Shown here piece after piece: positions 55,101 through 64,000 of a stretch of DNA of 64,000 nt; within the stretch, counting starts at the first letter, position 1; every line of letters starts with the position of its first letter. The notes beneath the pieces were generated by a model that had not been told where the DNA came from, did no database searches, and saw nothing but the letters and a program-made list of their open reading frames with translations. Both the position numbers and the translations under genes were made by a program. The DNA is from Nemertoderma westbladi. Its lineage: Eukaryota; Xenacoelomorpha; Nemertodermatida; Nemertodermatidae. The DNA lies in assembly GCA_032718475.1 (NCBI GenBank), contig JAUCBJ010006711.1:62001-126000 (forward strand), written 5' to 3'.

Positions 55101-58100
55101 CTATTAATATTGTTGTGTTCTAGAATATTTATTATAGTTTCATCGTATTGCTAAAGTGGCTGGAGCTAAAGTTATTATGTAATGCAATAATTCACCTCAA
55201 ATATCTCAGCTATTTCATGAACATAATGAAGTATTAAAGCCATGTCAAAATCCTTGGTGTTTTTCTGCAATAATTTATCAAAATATCCTCTGATTTTTTA
55301 CAAAAACCATATCGATTTTCATATTTATAACTTCTATCCCACTCCACGAGATAGAGAATCTTAAATGAACGTCAAAAGAACAGGTAACACTTACATTTAT
55401 AGCAGTAATCAGCTGTTATTTGCTACGTCTTTCCGAGGGAGATGGATTAATTTTGATTGCGTTGGAACACCCCCTATCTGTGGCTTTCTGAGTGGAGAGA
55501 TAAGTATCCTATCTCCCTATTAATGTTGTTGTGTTCTAGAATATTTTTTATAGTTTCATCGTATTGCCAAAGTGACTAGAGCTGAAGTTAACTCATAATA
55601 CAATAATTCACCTCAAATATCTCAGCTATTTCATGAACATAATGAAGTATTAAAGCCATGTCAAAATCATTGGTGTTTTTCTGCAATAATTTATCAAAAT
55701 ATCCTCTGATTTTTTTCAAAAACCATATCGATTTTCTTATTTATAACTTCTATCCCACTCCACGAGATAGAGAATCTTAAATGAACGTCAAAAGAACAGG
55801 TAACACTTACATTTATAGCAGTAATCAGCTGTTATTTGCTACGTCTTTCCGCTGGAGATGGATGAATTTTGATTGCGTTGGAACACCCCCTATCTGTGGC
55901 TGTCTGAGTTGAGAGATAAGTAGCCTATTTCCCTATTAATATTGTTGTGTTCTAGAATATTTATTATAGTTTCATCGCATTGCTAAAGTGGCTGGAGCTA
56001 AAGTTATTATGTAATGCAGTAATTCACCTCAAATATCTCAGCTATTTCATGAACATAATGAAGTATTAAATCCATGTCAAAATCCTTGGTATTTTTCTGC
56101 AATAATTTAACAAAATATCCTCTGATTTTTTTCAAAAACAATATCAATTTTCATATTTATAACTTCTATCCCACTCCACGAGATAAAGAATCTAAAATGA
56201 AAGTCAAAAGAACAGGTAACACTTACATTTATAGAAGTAATCAGCTGTTATTTGCTACGTCTTTCCGCTGGAGATGGATGAATTTTGATTGCGTTGGAAC
56301 ACCCCCTATCTGTGGCTTTCTGAGTAGAGAGATAAGTATCCTATCTCCCTATTAATATTGTTGTGTTCTAGAATATTTTTTATAGTTTCATCGTATTGCC
56401 AAAGTGACTAGAGCTGAAGTTAACTCATAATACAATAATTCACCTCAAATATCTCAGCTATTTCATGAACATAATGAAGTATTAAAGCCATGTCAAAATC
56501 ATTGGTGTTTTTCTGCAATAATTTATCAAAATATCCTCTGATTTTTATCAAAAACCACATCGATTTTCTTATTTATAACTTCTATCCCACTCAACGAGAT
56601 AGAGAATCTTAAATGAACGTCAAAAGAACAGGTAACACTTACATTTATAGCAGTAATCAGCTGTTATTTGCTACGTCTTTCCGCTGGAGATGGATGAATT
56701 TTGATTGCGTTGGAACACCCCCTATCTGTGGCTGTCTGAGTGGAGAGATAAGTAGCCTATCTCTCTGTTAATATTGTTGTGTTCTAGAATATTTATTATA
56801 GTTTCATCGTATTGCCAAAGTGACTAGAGCTGAAGTTAACTCATAATACAATAATTCACCTCAAATATCTCAGCTATTTCATGAACATAATGAAGTATTA
56901 AAGCCATGTCAAAATCATTGGTGTTTTTCTGCAATAATTTATCAAAATATCCTCTGATTTTTTTCAAAAACCATATCGATTTTCTTATTTATAACTTCTA
57001 TCCCACTCCACGAGATAGAGAATCTTAAATGAACGTCAAAAGAACAGGTAACACTTACATTTATAGCAGTAATCAGCTGTTATTTGCTACGTCTTTCCGC
57101 TGGAGATGGATGAATTTTGATTGCGTTGGAACACCACCTATCTGTGGCTGTCTGAGTTGAGAGATAAGTAGCCTATCTCCCTATTAATATTGTTGTGTTC
57201 TAGAATATTTATTATAGTTTCATCGCATTGCTAAAGTGGCTGGAGCTAAAGTTATTATGTAATGCAATAATTCACCTCAAATATCTCAGCTATTTCATGA
57301 ACATAATGAAGTATTAAATCCATGTCAAAATCCTTGGTATTTTTCTGCAATAATTTAACAAAATATCCTTGATTTTTTTCAAAAACCATACCAATTTTCA
57401 TATTTATAACTTCTATCCCACTCCACGAGATAAAGAATCTAAAATGAAAGTCAAAATAACAGGTAACACTTACATTTATAGAAGTAATCAGCTGTTATTT
57501 GCTACGTCTTTCCGCTGGAGATGGATGAATTTTGATTGCGTTGGAACACCCCCTATCTGTGGCTGTCTGAGTTGAGAGATAAGTAGCCTATTTCCCTATT
57601 AATATTGTTGTGTTCTAGAATATTTATTATAGTTTCATCGCATTGCTAAAGTGGCTGGAGCTAAAGTTATTATGTAATGCAGTAATTCACCTCAAATATC
57701 TCAGCTATTTCATGAACATAATGAAGTATTAAATCCATGTCAAAATCCTTGGTATTTTTCTGCAATAATTTAACAAAATATCCTCTGATTTTTTTCAAAA
57801 ACAATATCAATTTTCATATTTATAACTTCTATCCCACTCCACGAGATAAAGAATCTAAAATGAAAGTCAAAAGAACAGGTAACACTTACATTTATAGAAG
57901 TAATCAGCTGTTATTTGCTACGTCTTTCCGCTGGAGATGGATGAATTTTGATTGCGTTGGAACACCCCCTATCTGTGGCTTTCTGAGTAGAGAGATAAGT
58001 ATCCTATCTCCCTATTAATATTGTTGTGTTCTAGAATATTTTTATAGTTTCATCGTATTGCCAAAGTGACTAGAGCTGAAGTTAACTCATAATACAATAA

Positions 58101-61100
58101 TTCACCTCAAATATCTCAGCTATTTCATGAACATAATGAAGTATTAAAGCCATGTCAAAATCATTGGTGTTTTTCTGCAATAATTTATCAAAATATCCTC
58201 TGATTTTTATCAAAAACCACATCGATTTTCTTATTTATAACTTCTATCCCACTCCACGAGACAGAGAATCTTAAATGAACGTCAAAAGAACAGGTAACAC
58301 TTACATTTATAGCAGTAATCAGCTGTTATTTGCTACGTCTTTCCGCTGGAGATGGATGAATTTTGATTGCGTTGGAACACCCCCTATCTGTGGCTGTCTG
58401 AGTGGAGAGATAAGTAGCCTATCTCTCTGTTAATATTGTTGTGTTCTAGAATATTTATTATAGTTTCATCGTATTGCCAAAGTGACTAGAGCTGAAGTTG
58501 ACTCATAATACAATAATTCACCTCAAATATCTCAGCTATTTCATGAACATAATGAAGTATTAAATCCATGTCAAATTCCTTGGTATTTTTTAGCAATAAT
58601 TTATCAAAATATCCTCTGATTTTTTTCAAAAACCATGTCGATTTTCATATTTATAACTTCTATCCCACTCCACGAGATAGAGAATCTTAAATGAACGTCA
58701 AAAGAACAGGTAACACTTACATTTATAGCAGTAATCAGCTGTTATTTGCTACGTCTTTCCGAGGGAGATGGATTAATTTTGATTGCGTTGGAACACCCCC
58801 TATCTGTGGCTTTCTGAGTGGAGAGATAAGTATCCTATCTCCCTATTAATGTTGTTGTGTTCTAGAATATTTTTTATAGTTTCATCGTATTGCCAAAGTG
58901 ACTAGAGCTGAAGTTAACTCATAATACAATAATTCACCTCAAATATCTCAGCTATTTCATGAACATAATGAAGTATTAAAGCCATGTCAAAATCATTGGT
59001 GTTTTTCTGCAATAATTTATCAAAATATCCTCTGATTTTTTTCAAAAACCATATCGATTTTCTTATTTATAACTTCTATCCCACTCCACGAGATAGAGAA
59101 TCTTAAATGAACGTCAAAAGAACAGGTAACACTTACATTTATAGCAGTAATCAGCTGTTATTTGCTACGTCTTTCCGCTGGAGATGGATGAATTTTGATT
59201 GCGTTGGAACACCACCTATTTGTGGCTGTCTGAGTTGAGAGATAAGTAGCCTATCTCCCTATTAATATTGTTGTGTTCTAGAATATTTATTATAGTTTCA
59301 TCGCATTGCTAAAGTGGCTGGAGCTAAAGTTATTATGTAATGCAATAATTCACCTCAAATATCTCAGCTATTTCATGAACATAATGAAGTATTAAATCCA
59401 TGTCAAAATCCTTGGTATTTTTCTGCAATAATTTAACAAAATATCCTTGATTTTTTTCAAAAACCATACCAATTTTCATATTTATAACTTCTATCCCACT
59501 CCACGAGATAAAGAATCTAAAATGAAAGTCAAAATAACAGGTAACACTTACATTTATAGAAGTAATCAGCTGTTATTTGCTACGTCTTTCCGCTGGAGGT
59601 GGATGAATTTTGAGTGTGTCAGAACACCCCCTATCTGTGGCTGTCTGAGTTGAGAAATAAGTAGCATATCTCCCTATTAATATTGTTGTGTTCTAGAATA
59701 TTTATTATAGTTTCATCGTATTGCTAAAGTGGCTGGAGCTAAAGTTATTATGTAATGCAATAATTCACCTCAAATATAACAGCTATTTCATGAACATAAT
59801 GAAGTATTAAAGCCATGTCAAAATCCTTGGTGTTTTTCTGCAATAATTTATCAAAATATCCTCTGATTTTTTACAAAAACCATATCGATTTTCATATTTA
59901 TAACTTCTATCCCACTCCACGAGATAGAGAATCTTAAATGAACGTCAAAAGAACAGGTAACACTTACATTTATAGAAGTAATCAGCTGTTATTTGCTTCG
60001 TCTTTCCGCTGGAGATGGATGAATTTTGATTGCGTTGGAACACCCCCTATCTGTGGCTTTCTGAGTGGAGAGATAAGTATCCTATCTCCCTATTAATATT
60101 GTTGTGTTCTAGAATATTTTTTATAGTTTCATCGTATTGCCAAAGTGACTAGAGCTGAAGTTAACTCATAATACAATAATTCACCTCAAATATCTCAGCT
60201 ATTTCATGAACATAATAAAGTATTAAAGCCATGTCAAAATCATTGGTGTTTTTCTGCAATAATTTATCAAAATATCCTCTGATTTTTATCAAAAACCACA
60301 TCGATTTTCTTATTTATAACTTCTATCCCACTCCACGAGATAGAGAATCTTAACTGAACGTCAAAAGAACAGGTAACACTTACATTTATAGCAGTAATCA
60401 GCTGTTATTTGCTACGTCTTTCCGATGGAGATGGATGAATTTTGATTGCGTTGGAACACCCCCTATCTGTGGCTGTCTGAGTGGAGAGATAAGTAGCCTA
60501 TCTCGCTGTTAATATTGTTGTGTTCTAGAATATTTATTATAGTTTCATCGTATTGCCAAAGTGACTAGAGCTGAAGTTGACTCATAATACAATAATTCAC
60601 CTCAAATATCTCAGCTATTTCATGAACATAATGAAGTATTAAATCCATGTCAAATTCCTTGGTATTTTTTTGCAATAATTTATCAAAATATCCTCTGATT
60701 TTTTTCAAAAACCACATCGATTTTCTTATTTATAACTTCTATCCCACTCCACGAGATAGAGAATCTTAAATAAACGTCAAAAGAACAGGTAACACTTACA
60801 ATTATAGCAGTAATCAGCTGTTATTTGCTACGTCTTCCCGCTGGAGATGGATGAATTTTGATTGCGTTGGAACACCCCCTATCTGTGGCTGTCTGAGTGG
60901 AGAGATAAGTAGCCTATCTCCCTGTTAATATTGTTGTGTTCTAGAATATTTATTATAGTTTCATCGTATTGCCAAAGTGACTAGAGCTGAAGTTGACTCA
61001 TAATACAATAATTCACCTCAAATATCTCAGCTATTTCATGAACATAATGAAGTGTTAAATCCATGTCAAATTCCTTGGTATTTTTCTGCAATAATTTATC

Positions 61101-64000
61101 AAAATATCCTCTGATTTTTTTCAAAAACCATATCAATTTTCGTATTTATAACTTCTATCCCACTCAACGAGATAAAGTATCTTAAATGAAAGTCAAAAGA
61201 ACAGGTAACACTTACATTTATAGAAGTAATCAGCTGTTATTTGCTACGTCTTTCCGCTGGAGATGGATGAATTTTGATTGCGTTGGAACACCCCCCTATC
61301 TGTGGCTTTCTGAGTGGAGAGATAAGTATCCTATCTCCCTATTAATATTGTTGTGTTCTAGAATATTTTTTATAGTTTCATCGTATTGCCAAAGTGACTA
61401 GAGCTGAAGTTGTCTCATAATTCAATAATTCACCTCAAATATCTCAGCTATTTCATGAACATAATGAAGTATTAAATCCATGTCAAAATCCTTGGTATTT
61501 TTCTGCAATAATTTATCAAAATATCCTCTGATTTTTTTCAAAAACCATATCAATTTTCATATTTATAACTTCTATCCCACTCCACGAGATAGAGAATCTT
61601 AAATGAACGTCAAAAGAACAGGTAACACTTAAATTTATAGAAGTAATCAGCTGGTATTTGCTACGTCTTTCCGCTGGAGATGGATGAATTTTGATTGCGT
61701 TGGAACACCCCCTATCTGTGGCTTTCTGAGTGGAGAGATAAGTATCCTATCCCCCTATTAATATTGATGTGTTCTAGAATATTTTTTATAGTTTCATCGT
61801 ATTGCCAAAGTGACTAGAGCTGAAGTTAACTCATAATACAATAATTCACCTCAAATATCTCAGCTATTTCATGAACATAATGAAGTATTAAAGCCATGTC
61901 AAAATCATTGGTGTTTTTCTGCAATAATTTATCAAAATATCCTCTGATTTTTTTCAAAAACCACATCGATTTTCTTATTTATAACTTCTATCCCACTCCA
62001 CGAGATAGAGAATCTTAAATGAACGTCAAAAGAACAGGTAACACTTACATTTATAGCAGTAATCAGCTGTTATTTGCTACGTCTTTCCGCTGGAGATGGA
62101 TTAATTTTGATTGCGTTGGAACACCCCCTATCTGTGGCTGTCTGAGTGGAGAGATAAGTAGCCTATCTCCCTGTTAATATTGTTGTGTTCTAGAATATTT
62201 ATTATAGTTTCATCCTATTGCCAAAGTGACTAGAGCTGAAGTTGACTCATAATACAATAATTCACCTCAAATATCTCACCTATTTCATGAACATAATGAA
62301 GTATTAAATCCATGTCAAATTCCTTGGTATTTTTCTGCAATAATTTATCAAAATATTCTCTGTTCAAAAACCATATCAATTTTCATATTTATAACTTCTA
62401 TCCCACTCAACGAGATAAAATATCTTAAATGAAAGTCAAAAGAACAGGTAACACTTACATTTATAGAAGTAATCAGCTGTTATTTGCTTCGTCTTTCCAC
62501 TGGAGATGGATGAATCTTGATTGTGTCAGAACACCCCTATCTGTGGCTGTCTGAGTTGAGAGATAAGTAGCCTATCTCCCTATTAATATTGTTGTGTTCT
62601 AGAATATTTATTATAGTTTCATCGCATTGCTAAAGTGGCTGGAGCTAAAGTTATTATGTAATGCAATAATTCACCTCAAATATCTCAGCTATTTCATGAA
62701 CATAATGAAGTATTAAATCCATGTCAAAATCCTTGGTATTTTTCTGGAATAATTTATCAAAATATCCTCTGATTTTTTTCAAAAACCATATCAATTTTCA
62801 TATTTATAACTTCTATCCCACTCCACGACATAAAGAATCTAAAATGAAAGTCAAAAGAACAGGTAACACTTACATTTATAGAAGTAATCAGCTGTTATTT
62901 GCTACGTCTTTCCGCTGGAGATGGATGAATTTTGAGTGTCAGAACACCCCCTATCTGTGGCTGTCTGAGTTGAGAAATAAGTAGCCTATCTCCCTATTAA
63001 TATTGTTGTGTTCTAGAATATTTATTATAGTTTCATCGTATTGCTAAAGTGGCTGGAGCTAAAGTTATTATGTAATGCAATAATTCACCTCAAATATCTC
63101 AGCTATTTCATGAACATAATGAAGTATAAAGCCATGTCAAAATCCTTGGTGTTTTTCTGCAATAATTTATCAAAATATCCTCTGATTTTTTACAAAAACC
63201 ATATCGATTTTCATATTTATAACTTCTATCCCACTCCACGAGATAGAGAATCTTAAATGAACGTCAAAAGAACAGGTAACACTTACATTTATAGCAGTAA
63301 TCAGCTGTTATTTGCTACGTCTTTCCGCTGGAGATGGATTAATTTTGATTGCGTTGGAACACCCCCTATCTGTGGCTTTCTGAGTGGAGAGATAAGTATC
63401 CTATCTCCCTATTAATATTGTTGTGTTCTAGAATATTTTTTATAGTTTCATCGTATTGCCAAAGTGACTAGAGCTGAAGTTAACTCATAATACAATAATT
63501 CACCTCAAATATCTCAGCTATTTCATGAACATAATGAAGTATTAAAGCCATGTCAAAATCATTGGTGTTTTTCTGCAATAATTTATCAAAATATCCTCTG
63601 ATTTTTATCAAAAACCACATCGATTTTCTTATTTATAACTTCTATCCCACTCCACGAGATAGAGAATCTTAAATGAACGTCAAAAGAACAGGTAACACTT
63701 ACATTTATAGCTGTAATCAGCTGTTATTTGCTACGTCTTCCCGCTGGAGATGGATGAATTTTGATTGCGTTGGAACACCCCCTATCTGTGGCTGTCTGAG
63801 TGGAGAGATAAGTAGCCTATCTCCCTGTTAATATTGTTGTGTTCTAGAATATTTATTATAGTTTCATCCTATTGCCAAAGTGACTAGAGCTGAAGTTGAC
63901 TCATAATACAATAATTCACCTCAAATATCTCACCTATTTCATGAACATAATGAAGTATTAAATCCATGTCAAATTCCTTGGTATTTTTCTGCAATAATTT
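43175..64000. repeat. Satellite array, segment 4
   Basis: About 50 further monomers of ~416 bp continue to the window edge. They differ from the left array in diagnostic sites: GAGTGGAGAG replaces GAGAGGAGAG, TATTTTTTATAG is common, and GGCTTTCTGAGT and AAGTATCCTATC variants appear. Multimeric repeats are visible. A GGACCAATTTT-marked unit recurs at 45056 and 46721 (tetramer, 1665 bp). The unit from 51083 is duplicated at 832 bp (dimer). 56074 and 57737 are 1663 bp apart, and 57369 and 59447 are 2078 bp apart (pentamer). A few monomers have a 93-codon ORF, not conserved in others. No gene or other insertion was seen. Confidence 0.95.
51083..52746. repeat. Tandem 832-bp dimer duplication
   Basis: The two-monomer blocks 51083-51914 and 51915-52746 share private variants such as CTGATGTTTTTC, AAAAATCATATCG and ATCTTATATGAAAG. 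This marks a very recent duplication of a dimer unit within the array. Confidence 0.8.

Noticed and set aside
51513-58018. 93-codon ORFs repeated in satellite monomers (51513, 52345, 56074, 57737)
   Set aside because: Most monomers have a TAA in the ATCTTAAATG word that closes this frame. Only a few variants are open and they share recent duplication, so there is no sign of coding constraint.
1951-64000. Regular repeats considered as a CRISPR array
   Set aside because: Monomers are ~415 bp, contiguous, without short repeats and unique spacers, and lie among animal retroelements.

Overview
The window looks like repeat-rich heterochromatin of an invertebrate animal. No ordinary host gene is visible. 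Most of the sequence is a tandem satellite with a ~415-bp monomer, and large transposable elements have been inserted into it. The animal assignment rests on a BEL/Pao retrotransposon (a lineage known from animals), a Penelope-like element with a GIY-YIG nuclease, and a piggyBac-type TTAA element. No species can be named from the sequence.

Layout. 1-1950 is a plus-strand long terminal repeat (LTR) cut by the window edge. 1951-24587 is satellite, interrupted by a non-autonomous piggyBac-like element (4023-5574, TTAA duplication) and by a 3-kb element with CCCGGGTTGAGA inverted ends (17095-20060). 24588-43174 is an 18.6-kb composite retroelement lying in the satellite between perfect ATTTC target duplications. 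43175-64000 is a second, slightly different block of the same satellite.

The composite reads on the minus strand. Its left LTR (24588-26816) begins TG and ends CA. The last 47 bp of that LTR recur directly at 43128-43174, so the right LTR survives only as a stub next to a plus-strand Penelope-like element (about 40390-43127). Inside are BEL/Pao gag in two overlapping frames (40040-37075) and pol with protease, RT, RNase H and integrase in three frames (37032-32073). Next come a probable second LTR (32031-30583) and a decayed gene with an RNase-D-like exonuclease signature and a CCHC knuckle (30076-27343), which sits where an env or accessory ORF would be expected. Gag and pol share one frame and are separated by a single UAG.

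The most unusual feature is a 20-bp near-palindrome, GGTAGGCTCGCAAGCCTTCC. Eleven copies lie between 27292 and 39429, and none was seen in the satellite, the outer LTR or the Penelope-like element. Most ORF copies read GRLASLP, and because of the symmetry both strands give the same peptide. In gag it is read in the two other frames. It behaves like a mobile or selected palindromic mini-element tolerated inside coding sequence.

The satellite has two main monomer families, chimeric monomers and multimeric higher-order repeats (dimer ~832 bp, tetramer ~1.65 kb, pentamer ~2.08 kb). This is the organisation expected of centromeric or other heterochromatic arrays. All assignments are by eye; no alignments or searches were run.
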